17,296 nucleotides of DNA from assembly GCA_934613185.1 (NCBI GenBank), contig CAKTSO010000022.1:1-17296 (forward strand). Direction: 5' to 3'. A program made the translations under genes and the position numbers. Every line of letters begins with the position of its first letter. Within the stretch, counting starts at the first letter, position 1. The notes below the pieces were generated by a model, which had not been told where the DNA came from, searched no databases, and saw nothing but the letters and a program-made list of their open reading frames with translations. Shown in pieces: positions 7,204-13,837 of this stretch. The DNA is from an uncultured Clostridia bacterium. Its GTDB lineage: Bacteria > Bacillota > Clostridia > Christensenellales > Maliibacteriaceae.

Positions 7204-9197
7204 GAAATGCTGCTGCCGCCTTTGACGGGATGCTCGAGCGAAAGAAGGGACAGATTGCCGTCGTCCGCCTCGGCGGACAGAAGCATGCCCTCGGACAGAA
7301 TGCCCATCATCTTGCGCGGCTTCAAATTCGCCACAAAGACGACGTCCTTGCCGACGAGCGCTTCGGGATTTTCATACCACTTGCGGATGCCGGAGAGGAT
7401 CGTGCGGGGCTTGTCCGTGCCGTCGTCGAGCGTGAATTTCAGAAGCTTATCGCTGCCCTCGAGCTTCTCACAGGCCACGACGCGTGCGGTGCGAAGCTGC
7501 ACGCGGGCAAAGTCGTCGATCGAGATCGTCCCGTCATCGGCCTTCTCCTGCTTTCTCTCCGCCTTCACGGCTTTCTTTTCTTCCTTCTTCTCCTCTTTTT
7601 TCGGAGCCTCTTCTTTCTTCTGCCCCGTCAGCGCGTCGATCACTTCCAGCTCTTTTTTGATGTCGATGCGCGGGAAGAGCGCCTCGCCCTTATGCACCGC
7701 AAGGCCCGCGGGATACAGGCCGAAGGTGTGCAGCGATTCAAACGTCAGAAGCGAATCGTCGGCAAGGCCGATCTGCTCGCAGATCTTCGCGGGCGTGTGC
7801 GGCATGACGGGCGCGATCAGCGCCGCGACGATGCGGATCGACTCGATCAGATGATACATGACCGTGCCGAGGCGTTCGCGATTCGATTCGTCCTTGGCAA
7901 GCACCCACGGCTCCGTCTGGTCGATGTATTTGTTGCAGCGGGCGATGAACTGCCAGATATCCGACAGCGCCAGCGAGAACTGAAACTCATTCATGTGCTG
8001 TTCCACGCGCTCGGGCAGCGTTTGCGCCATCGCGCGCAGGTCAAGATCGACATCCGTCAGTTCGCCGCAGGCGGGAACGACGCCGTCAAAATACTTTTCG
8101 ACCATCGCCACCGAGCGGCTGACGAGGTTGCCGAGATCGTTGGCAAGGTCGGAGTTCATGCGGTTCAAAAGTGCCTCGTTGTTGAAGACGCCGTCCGCGC
8201 CGAAGGGCATCTCGCGCATGAGGAAATAGCGAATCGCATCGACGCCGTAGCGCTCGCAAAGCACGACGGGGTCGACGACGTTGCCCTTGGATTTGGACAT
8301 TTTGCCGCCGTCCAGAACGAGCCAGCCGTGGCCGAAGACCTGTTTGGGAAGCGGCAGACCCAGCGCATGGAGCATGATCGGCCAGATGATCGTATGGAAG
8401 CGCACGATCTCCTTGCCGACAAGATGCACGTCCGCGGGCCAGTAGCGATCGAACAGCGTGGTGTCGTCGCTGCCGTATCCAAGCGCGGTGATATAATTGC
8501 TCAGCGCGTCGAGCCAGACATAGACGACATGCTTCGGATCAAAGGGAACGGGAATGCCCCACTTGATCGTCGTGCGGGAAACGCAGAGGTCTTCCAGACC
8601 CGGGCGAAGGAAGTTGGAGAGCATCTCGTTCGCGCGGGACGGCGGCTGGATGAACTCCGGATGATCCTCGATATACTGGATCATGAAATCCTGATATTTG
8701 CTCATTTTGAAGAAATAGCTTTCTTCCTTCATGCGCTCGACGGGACGGCCGCAGTCGGGGCACATGCCGTCTTTGAGCTGCAATTCCGTCCAGAACGATT
8801 CGCACGGCGTGCAGTACCAGCCCTCGTATTCGCTCTTGTAAATGTCGCCCTGTTCATAGAGCTTGACGAAGATCTCCTGGACGCCGCGGACGTGTTCTTC
8901 GTCCGTCGTGCGGATGAACTTGTCATAGGAAATGTCCATCAATTTCCAAAGATCCTTGATGCCCGCGACAATTTCGTCGACGTATTGCTTCGGCGTGACG
9001 CCCTTTTGCTGGGCTTTGCGCTCGATCTTCTGTCCGTGTTCGTCCGTCCCGGTCAGGAACATCACGTCATAGCCCGACATTCGCTTGAAGCGGCACATCG
9101 TATCGGCGGCCACGGTGCAGTAGGTGTGACCGATGTGCAGCTTATCGCTGGGGTAGTAAATGGGCGTTGACAAATAGAATTTCGGCTTTTGTTCCAT
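7200..9197 (-). CDS. metG: Methionyl-tRNA synthetase with C-terminal tRNA-binding domain
   Basis: Class I aminoacyl-tRNA synthetase that charges tRNA-Met for initiation and elongation. The 665-residue product (B. subtilis MetS 664) shows HIGH (21-24), KMSKS (299-303) and a four-cysteine zinc knuckle (C129, C132, C146, C149) in the connective peptide. An anticodon-binding helical domain follows, then a very Lys/Glu-rich linker (about 526-555) and an EMAP-II-like tRNA-binding/dimerisation domain (about 556-660). AGGAGG lies 7 nt before the ATG. The leader is only about 55 nt, too short for a T-box riboswitch, so it does not use that common control of synthetase genes. It is first in an operon with tatD. 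Confidence 0.98.
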   Translation of the reverse strand: MEQKPKFYLSTPIYYPSDKLHIGHTYCTVAADTMCRFKRMSGYDVMFLTGTDEHGQKIERKAQQKGVTPKQYVDEIVAGIKDLWKLMDISYDKFIRTTDEEHVRGVQEIFVKLYEQGDIYKSEYEGWYCTPCESFWTELQLKDGMCPDCGRPVERMKEESYFFKMSKYQDFMIQYIEDHPEFIQPPSRANEMLSNFLRPGLEDLCVSRTTIKWGIPVPFDPKHVVYVWLDALSNYITALGYGSDDTTLFDRYWPADVHLVGKEIVRFHTIIWPIMLHALGLPLPKQVFGHGWLVLDGGKMSKSKGNVVDPVVLCERYGVDAIRYFLMREMPFGADGVFNNEALLNRMNSDLANDLGNLVSRSVAMVEKYFDGVVPACGELTDVDLDLRAMAQTLPERVEQHMNEFQFSLALSDIWQFIARCNKYIDQTEPWVLAKDESNRERLGTVMYHLIESIRIVAALIAPVMPHTPAKICEQIGLADDSLLTFESLHTFGLYPAGLAVHKGEALFPRIDIKKELEVIDALTGQKKEEAPKKEEKKEEKKAVKAERKQEKADDGTISIDDFARVQLRTARVVACEKLEGSDKLLKFTLDDGTDKPRTILSGIRKWYENPEALVGKDVVFVANLKPRKMMGILSEGMLLSAEADDGNLSLLSLEHPVKGGSSIS

Positions 9198-9260
9198 GAC
9201 TTGTCCTCCTGTATGAACGATGCGTTTTCCGTTTGAATGCCGGGAACGGTTTCACATTTT

Positions 9261-9289
9261 AATATAATTCTCACAGTGTTTTTTGTCAA
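9261..9289 (-). promoter_or_regulatory. Sigma-A promoter for metG-tatD
   Basis: On the minus strand a perfect TTGACA (9284-9289) is followed after 17 nt by TATATT (9261-9266). Predicted start is near 9254, with a short leader to the ATG at 9197. Confidence 0.82.
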
Positions 9290-9316
9290 TACGCACGCCT
9301 ATCGCACGCGCACGGC

Positions 9317-9341
9317 AAAACCCCGCGCGCGGCGGGGTTTT
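9317..9341 (-). terminator. Terminator after degV (copy 1 of a duplicated hairpin)
   Basis: AAAACCCCGC and GCGGGGTTTT form a perfect 10-bp stem around GCGCG. It lies 108 nt past the degV stop and just upstream of the metG promoter. The sequence 9316-9340 is identical to 10858-10882. The stem has A and T runs on both sides, so it could stop either strand. The 108 nt between it and degV hold only a 10-bp tandem repeat (TATACCCGGC at 9358-9377). Confidence 0.85.
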
Positions 9342-9449
9342 GATCGTTTTATTCCTTTATACCCGGCTATACCCGGCTGTCCGGCGTTTGCGCTTCGCCC
9401 GGCAGACTTCGGACGCTTTCGCCCGCTTCAAAAATCGCTTACCGTATGA

Positions 9450-10289
9450 TTACTTTTTAAAAAACGCAACCACAACGGCGCCGGGGCCGACATGCGTTCC
9501 GATCACGCTTCCCACGGTCGTATAGCGAACCTCTTTTAATCTTCCTTCCCAAATATGGCGGCTGTCTTCGATATATTTCAGCAAAAGCGCGTCGGAAATA
9601 CCGCTGTAGCCAAGCAGGACGGGCCGCTCAAAATCGATGCCGCCGGCTTTGTCGATCTCCTGCACCAGCAGATTGTTCCCCATTTTGGAGCCTCGCGCCT
9701 TTCCGAGCAAGCGGATCTCGCCATCAATCACGGACAAAACAGGCTTTATGTTCAATACGCCGCCCGCAAATGCAACAGCTTTGGAAATGCGGCCGCCGCG
9801 TTTGAGATATTCCAGCGTATCCACCAGCGCAACGACAACAATTTTTTTCTTTTCCTCTTCCAATATCCGCGCAATTTCCTCTGCGGACTTTCCCTCGTCC
9901 AAAAGCCGAAAGGCAAATTCGACCAGAATTCCGGTACCCATCGCCGCGCTTGTACCGTCCACCACGTGAATGTTTTCATAGTCGGCCGCCGCAATCACGG
10001 CGCTTTGGTAAGTGCCGGAAAACTTGGAGGCAAGCGTAATCACTACAGCAGCCTCCCCTGCCCGTTTCGCCTTTTCAAACTCCTTTATAAAGGCCTCGGG
10101 CGCTGCCTGACTGGTGGTGGGAAGCACATCGCTTTCGATCAGTTTTTCGTAAAATGCTTTGTGATCGATGGTCACACCGTCGATGTATTCCTCCGCTCCA
10201 AAGTGGACGGTCAGGGGCACGGTGCAGACACGCGCTTTGATCTGCGGAACCAGATCCGCAGTGGAATCGACAATAATTCTCGTTTTCAA
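9450..10289 (-). CDS. DegV family fatty-acid-binding protein (FakB-like)
   Basis: DegV proteins bind a single fatty acid. Characterised members (FakB) present it to the kinase FakA, which makes acyl-phosphate for phospholipid synthesis. The product shows the family start RIIVDSTADL, the ligand-contact segment PTTSQAAPEAF (TTS at 58-60), SGTYQSA (91-97), the central VDTLEYLKRGGRIS segment and a terminal GSVIGTHVGPGAVVVAFF motif. I start at a TTG (10289) because GGAGG lies 10 nt before it and the family begins here, giving 279 residues; the frame itself is open 12 codons further. The TTG comes five bases after the marR stop, so the two are very likely one operon with coupled translation. No fakA is in the window. 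Confidence 0.92.
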   Translation of the reverse strand: MKTRIIVDSTADLVPQIKARVCTVPLTVHFGAEEYIDGVTIDHKAFYEKLIESDVLPTTSQAAPEAFIKEFEKAKRAGEAAVVITLASKFSGTYQSAVIAAADYENIHVVDGTSAAMGTGILVEFAFRLLDEGKSAEEIARILEEEKKKIVVVALVDTLEYLKRGGRISKAVAFAGGVLNIKPVLSVIDGEIRLLGKARGSKMGNNLLVQEIDKAGGIDFERPVLLGYSGISDALLLKYIEDSRHIWEGRLKEVRYTTVGSVIGTHVGPGAVVVAFFKK

Positions 10290-10294
10290 TGAAC

Positions 10295-10750
10295 TCACGC
10301 CTCCAGTTTTTCGCTGTTTTTGCAAACGGTTTCCAAGCCGCGGCTAATCGCAGAGAGGGTGCGATAAAACGCCGCTCTTTCTTCCTGTGTAAGATCACGA
10401 CTTACCGCATCGAGAACGCCGTCGATCTTGTCCGCGATCTTTTTTCCGGCCTCCCGCCCTTTTTCGGTCAAATACAGCGGACTTTTGTACCGCTTGCCGT
10501 TTCCGGGCGCACGCACGATAAATCCCTTGGCTTCGAGATGATCCAATGCGCGGGAAACGGTTGCCTTGTCCTCTTCGCAATGCTCGCACAAATCCGTCGC
10601 GGTCACGCCTTCCAGAGAATAAATATAGTACAGACAGGAGACATGAGCGCTTCTTAAGCCATACGCCGCCATTTCCCGGTTTTTCAGTTTTCGAATGTTC
10701 CGACTGATCCGATTGATCAAAACGGTAAAAGTTTCAAAGCGTTCCCGCAT
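10295..10750 (-). CDS. MarR family transcriptional regulator
   Basis: Dimeric winged-helix DNA-binding protein. The 151-residue product has the MarR layout: N-terminal dimerisation helix, winged helix (about 35-100) with recognition helix DKATVSRALDHLEAKGFI (61-78), wing around NGKRYKSPLYLT, and C-terminal dimerisation helices. AGGAGG lies 6 nt before the ATG. It is the first gene of a marR-degV operon. Two identical palindromes overlap its promoter, which strongly suggests autorepression and makes degV the main target. Because the partner binds fatty acids, the effector may be a fatty acid or acyl derivative, by analogy with FabT, but nothing in the sequence proves it. Confidence 0.93.
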   Translation of the reverse strand: MRERFETFTVLINRISRNIRKLKNREMAAYGLRSAHVSCLYYIYSLEGVTATDLCEHCEEDKATVSRALDHLEAKGFIVRAPGNGKRYKSPLYLTEKGREAGKKIADKIDGVLDAVSRDLTQEERAAFYRTLSAISRGLETVCKNSEKLEA

Positions 10751-10771
10751 TCATTTCCTCCTCAACAGCAC

Positions 10772-10789
10772 TTGTTGAATTCTCAACAA
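10772..10789. promoter_or_regulatory. Operator site 1, palindrome at the marR start site
   Basis: TTGTTGA (10772-10778) and TCAACAA (10783-10789) are exact inverted 7-mers around ATTC. The site covers the predicted transcription start of marR-degV. An additional half-site TCAACA lies at 10762-10767. Confidence 0.75.
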
Positions 10790-10794
10790 AACAA

Positions 10795-10823
10795 AAGATA
10801 TCACATCATTGTTGAAATGTCAA
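10795..10823 (-). promoter_or_regulatory. Sigma-A promoter for marR-degV
   Basis: On the minus strand TTGACA (10818-10823) and TATCTT (10795-10800) are separated by 17 nt. The -35 lies inside operator site 2, and operator site 1 begins just after the -10, giving a leader of about 38 nt. Confidence 0.75.
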
Positions 10824-10826
10824 CAA
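10809..10826. promoter_or_regulatory. Operator site 2, palindrome over the -35 element
   Basis: TTGTTGA (10809-10815) and TCAACAA (10820-10826) are exact inverted 7-mers around AATG: the same arms and spacer length as site 1. The centres of the two sites are 37 bp apart. Confidence 0.75.
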
Positions 10827-10858
10827 GATTTGAACAAGTGTCTTCCCGCTCACATGAC

Positions 10859-10882
10859 AAAACCCCGCGCGCGGCGGGGTTT
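10859..10882 (-). terminator. Terminator after the TPR-like membrane protein (copy 2 of duplicated hairpin)
   Basis: The same CCCCGC/GCGGGG stem as at 9317-9341, ending in TTTTG on the minus strand, 13 nt past the stop at 10896. It separates the comB row from the marR promoter region. Confidence 0.82.
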
Positions 10883-10895
10883 CGGCGTCGTTTTT

Positions 10896-11690
10896 TCACT
10901 TTCGATAGGCGTTGAAATACTCCTCGGCCTCGTCGATGCTTTCAAAATCGTCGGGGTACTCCTCATACAGTTCTTCCGCATCGCGGATCGAACCGATGCC
11001 GTAGATGTCGCCCGGGTAGGGGTTCGGCGTCGACGACGCGCGGGGACGGGAAACAAAGCGAATCGGCTTTACCGGATCGTCACGGCAGTCACGCACTTCG
11101 ACGACCTCTCCGTCCCGGCAGTAGACGTAAAAATAGTAGCCTGCGCTGTTTTGCCATGTGTAAGCGTTTTTCCCGCCGTAAGTGAAGCGTTTTGTATAGG
11201 ATCCCAGCATCGTTTTGTCGATAACGCTCTCCTTCATTCCCACATACGGCAAACGTTCATACAGCAGATGCGGCTCTGTAATTTCTTCTACTCCCTTTTG
11301 AATGATCTCATTCTTCCACTGTCGATAAACTGCTCGTTCCTCCAGTTCCGCTTCCGAAAAATCCACTTCCGAATCTTTCGGCAGCATATGATAAGCAATA
11401 ACGTAACGCCCTTCCTCATAAGTCAATATCGCTTGACAAAGTTTGCCATAGGCTTCGGCGTTTTTATACGCTTCTGCCTCTTCAAATTTTTCGCCCGCCT
11501 GTTCGAATTCGCCATCCAGGAAAAAGGCAATCGCGTCTTGATAGGCAGAACGCGTCTTTTTCTCTACGTTTTTTACCCCCACAATTACCAAAGCCGCAAA
11601 AAAGAGAATAAAAAACCCGTACGTTTGAAGCCATCGCCAAATCCGTTTAACCCGTTTTGGCAGCGCTTTTCCGTCTTCGTTCTCCTTCAT
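10896..11690 (-). CDS. Single-pass membrane protein with a TPR-like segment, function unknown
   Basis: Unknown function. The 264-residue product has a basic N-terminus, one membrane helix (about 22-39) and a long outer region. Residues 48-100 look like one or two degenerate TPR helices (AYQDAIAFFLDGEFEQAGEKF...). A middle segment beginning LPYVGM (about 148-200) resembles a small domain that I recall from many clostridial hypothetical proteins. The C-terminus is acidic and aromatic (DAEELYEEYPDDFESIDEAEEYF). The ATG shares four bases (ATGA) with the comB stop, so the two are probably co-translated; a GGGG run just before the ATG is a weak ribosome site. The coding region, especially about 11200-11640, looks more A+T-rich than its neighbours, which may mean recent acquisition. 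A hairpin follows the stop. Confidence 0.8.
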   Translation of the reverse strand: MKENEDGKALPKRVKRIWRWLQTYGFFILFFAALVIVGVKNVEKKTRSAYQDAIAFFLDGEFEQAGEKFEEAEAYKNAEAYGKLCQAILTYEEGRYVIAYHMLPKDSEVDFSEAELEERAVYRQWKNEIIQKGVEEITEPHLLYERLPYVGMKESVIDKTMLGSYTKRFTYGGKNAYTWQNSAGYYFYVYCRDGEVVEVRDCRDDPVKPIRFVSRPRASSTPNPYPGDIYGIGSIRDAEELYEEYPDDFESIDEAEEYFNAYRK

Positions 11691-12382
11691 CCCCGAAGCA
11701 CCCCGTCTTTTCCGCGTTCGGGGACAACGTCTGACTTATCGCACGTCAGCGCAAGCTCCACGTCGCGCGAAAAGCCCTTGCTCACAAGATTTTTCGCATG
11801 AACGCCGTTCATCAAAAACTGCGCGAAGTCGTCCTTATGCGCGCGGTACAATTCGCGGCAGGCGCGCGTGAAGTCGCAGATATCCTCCCCGCCCAGTCGA
11901 TCGGCAAGAAGTCCCGCGCACATCGCGTCCTCGATCGTATAGCGTCCGCGCGTGCCCGCGCAGAGGATGGCGACATGCCCGCCCCATGCATTCAGGTCGC
12001 GCACGACGGCGTCCGCGTTGACGAATCCCGCGACGATGAGCCGTGCGGCGTCCTTTCCCGCGGCAGCAGCCTGCGTGCCGTTTGTCGTCGTCATGACGAT
12101 CGTCCTGTTCTCGACCGTTTCCCGATCAAATTCAAACGGCGAATTCCCGAGATCGAACCCCTCGACCTTCAGCGCATTCCGCTCTCCCACGATCAGCGCG
12201 CCCGGCGTCTTTTTCGCCTCTTCAAACGCTTCGTCCACTTCGCGCACGGGAACGACGCCCGCCGCGCCGTTTTCCAGCGCCGTGATGATCGTCGTGCTCG
12301 CGCGCAGTACGTCGATCACGACCGCCGTCGCGTCCTGAATGTTTTCCACTTGATAAGGGATCGGCCAGGTATCGATTCGCAT
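11687..12382 (-). CDS. comB: ComB family 2-phosphosulfolactate phosphatase
   Basis: ComB removes phosphate from (2R)-2-phospho-3-sulfolactate to give 3-sulfolactate, a Mg-dependent step known from coenzyme M synthesis in methanogens and found in some bacteria without that pathway. The 231-residue product has family segments DVLRAST (24-30), GERNALKVEGFDLGNSP (66-82), TTTNGT (98-103) and CAGTRG...EDAMCAG (141-157). AAGGCGG lies 5 nt before the ATG. It begins 56 bp after spmB with no terminator between and overlaps the next gene by 4 bp, so it appears to belong to the spmA-spmB row. ComA (phosphosulfolactate synthase) is not in the window. Family membership is secure; the exact substrate here is inferred. 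Confidence 0.9.
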   Translation of the reverse strand: MRIDTWPIPYQVENIQDATAVVIDVLRASTTIITALENGAAGVVPVREVDEAFEEAKKTPGALIVGERNALKVEGFDLGNSPFEFDRETVENRTIVMTTTNGTQAAAAGKDAARLIVAGFVNADAVVRDLNAWGGHVAILCAGTRGRYTIEDAMCAGLLADRLGGEDICDFTRACRELYRAHKDDFAQFLMNGVHAKNLVSKGFSRDVELALTCDKSDVVPERGKDGVLRG

Positions 12383-12438
12383 TCTATCCGCCTTCTTTCG
12401 CTTTGATTCGGCTCAAGTGTACCGCGCGCGGGACGATT

Positions 12439-12963
12439 TTACAAGATGCGCGCGCAAAGAAACGCTGCAACCGCGTAGCCCGCGAGCGTCGACAGCACCG
12501 CCGCGAGCATCGCATAGCGCGTCTTTTTCACGCCCGCCGCGCCGAAATAAAGCGAAAAGGTGTAAAACAGCGTCTCCGTCGAGCCCATCATGACCGCCGC
12601 AGTGAACGCTTCGCGCGAATTTGCGCCGTACGTTTCGCAAAGCCCGCTTAAAAGCGCCAGCGCGCCCGAACCCGAAAACGGCCGAAGGAGCGCAAAAGCC
12701 GTAAGATTCTTATCGATCCCGATCAAGCGCAAAAGCGGCGAAAAAATCGCCTCCAGCCACGTCAAAAGCCCCGACACGCGCACCCATTCGGACAAGATCA
12801 GCATCGCCGCGACATACGGCAGGATCGAGACCGCCGTCTCAAGCCCGCGGCGCGCCCCGCGCACGAACGCCGCATACGCGTCTTTTCTTCGAATCAGCGC
12901 GGCCGAAAAGGTCGCAAGCATCAAAACCGGCGCGATCCATGAAGAAATCTCAGACGCCGTCAC
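12439..12963 (-). CDS. spmB: Spore maturation protein SpmB
   Basis: Integral membrane protein of the nucleoside-recognition (Gate) family; in B. subtilis and C. perfringens SpmA and SpmB are needed for full dehydration and heat resistance of the spore core. Residue motifs include RPFSGSGAL (about 94-102) and GSTETLFYTFSLYFG (127-141), with several hydrophobic helices. I choose the GTG at 12963: it overlaps the spmA stop as GTGA, and GGAGG lies 8 nt before it. This gives 174 residues (B. subtilis SpmB 178). The TTG at 12978 is an alternative but would overlap that ribosome site. Confidence 0.93.
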   Translation of the reverse strand: MTASEISSWIAPVLMLATFSAALIRRKDAYAAFVRGARRGLETAVSILPYVAAMLILSEWVRVSGLLTWLEAIFSPLLRLIGIDKNLTAFALLRPFSGSGALALLSGLCETYGANSREAFTAAVMMGSTETLFYTFSLYFGAAGVKKTRYAMLAAVLSTLAGYAVAAFLCARIL

Positions 12964-13532
12964 GCCCCGCGCCTCCAAAATCGATCCAGCAAAAATACGG
13001 AAACGATCGCCGTCGCCGTCGACGCGATCGTCGCGGCAAGCGACGGCAGAATGATCTTCGACGGCGCGGACGCGCCCCTCTGTGCCAACACCGTCATCGC
13101 GCCCGTGGGCAGAAGCTGCACGGAGGAAATGTTGACCGCCGCCAGCATAATCATGTCGCGCGTTGCCTCGCCGCGCGCGCCGACGGGCATCTTTTTCATC
13201 GCGGAAAGTCCGCTCGGCGTGGCCGCGTTGCCCATGCCGAGCATATTCGCCGACAGATTCACGGCGATATCCCGCCGTGCCTGTCGTCCCGTATCGGGAA
13301 ACAGTTTTTTTAAAACCGGGGAAAGAAGTTTTGCCAGCGCGTCCATCGCGCCCGTCTCCCGCGCGGTCTCAAGCCACCCGAGCCAGAACGCGTAGCCGCC
13401 GCAAAGTGCGATGCAAAGCGCAACCGCCCGCGCCGCGGCATCCAGTCCCGCGCTGCAAAGCTCCCCCGCCGTGCCGTTTGCGATCGCCGCCGCTGCCGCC
13501 ATCACCATCAACACCGAAAACAAAACGCTCAT
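12960..13532 (-). CDS. spmA: Spore maturation protein SpmA
   Basis: Partner of SpmB in spore core dehydration, also a Gate-domain membrane protein. The 190-residue product (B. subtilis 196) carries the conserved NLSANMLGMGNAATPSGL segment (92-109), AAVNISSVQLLPT (about 131-143) and several membrane helices. The start at 13532 (MSVLFSV) is chosen because GGAGGT lies 6 nt before it; the frame is open 26 codons upstream but that part is basic and unlike the family. It is first in the minus-strand row spmA-spmB-comB-membrane protein. dacB, the usual third partner in B. subtilis, is absent. No sigma-A promoter was found upstream, which would fit a sporulation sigma factor, but I could not identify one convincingly. 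Confidence 0.93.
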   Translation of the reverse strand: MSVLFSVLMVMAAAAAIANGTAGELCSAGLDAAARAVALCIALCGGYAFWLGWLETARETGAMDALAKLLSPVLKKLFPDTGRQARRDIAVNLSANMLGMGNAATPSGLSAMKKMPVGARGEATRDMIMLAAVNISSVQLLPTGAMTVLAQRGASAPSKIILPSLAATIASTATAIVSVFLLDRFWRRGA

Positions 13533-13589
13533 GCGCCACCTCCGCTTCTTTATTTTTATGGCAAACATGGCACGAAAAGCACAAAAAGC

Positions 13590-13676
13590 GCCGGAACAAA
13601 CTGTTTCCACGCAAACAACGATCTGTCTTTTCCATACAAATTATCACATGAAATATGCGTAAATGCTTGTTCCGGC
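13590..13676. repeat. 10-bp perfect inverted repeat enclosing 67 nt
   Basis: GCCGGAACAA (13590-13599) and TTGTTCCGGC (13667-13676) are exact inverted copies. On the minus strand the second arm is followed by GCTTTTTG. The enclosed part has only weak internal pairing. It lies in the expected leader or promoter of spmA and could be a distal operator pair or a structured RNA. Confidence 0.5.
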
Positions 13677-13695
13677 AATCCCAATGCAGACACTA

Positions 13696-13724
13696 TTGAT
13701 TTTCAAAGTCAAATATGATAAAAT
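13696..13724 (+). promoter_or_regulatory. Sigma-A promoter for the large membrane protein
   Basis: TTGATT (13696-13701), 17-nt spacer, TAAAAT (13719-13724). The predicted leader to the TTG start at 13838 is about 107 nt. Confidence 0.7.
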
Positions 13725-13837
13725 GCCGCTGTTTTACGGGAATTTCCGTATTCTTGTTTGGTTACCGTCCGTTTTGCGTCATCGTCAAACGCTCGTAGCC
13801 ATCGGTCTTCATTGTCTTTCCTGCAGGAGGTCTTTCT

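Larger units (their letters stand above)
13533..13837. other. Divergent intergenic region between spmA and the large membrane protein
   Basis: This 305-bp stretch holds no supported gene. It contains the plus-strand promoter at 13696-13724 and a 10-bp inverted repeat enclosing 67 nt (13590-13676). Short frames across it lack ribosome sites. Confidence 0.65.

Noticed and set aside
6415..7854. A 479-codon plus-strand open frame across tatD and metG
   Set aside because: It crosses the tatD-metG junction, starts inside the terminator region without a ribosome site, and has a serine/phenylalanine-rich nonsense composition.
7230..9170. A 646-codon plus-strand open frame opposite metG
   Set aside because: It mirrors the metG coding strand, has no start signal and no recognisable domain; metG motifs on the minus strand are complete.
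9198..9260. Possible T-box riboswitch before metG
   Set aside because: The leader is only about 55 nt and lacks a specifier stem or the T-box sequence.
9358..9377. Tandem 10-bp repeat TATACCCGGC twice
   Set aside because: Only two units, in the 3' region of degV, with no link to a promoter, hairpin or array.
10809..11801. A 330-codon plus-strand frame starting within the marR operator region
   Set aside because: No ribosome site, passes through a terminator hairpin and lies antisense to a minus-strand gene with coherent TPR-like and membrane features.
13652..13658. GCATATT on the minus strand, resembling a sigma-E -35 element, upstream of spmA
   Set aside because: No CATACAnT-like -10 follows at 13-15 nt, so a sporulation promoter cannot be claimed here.
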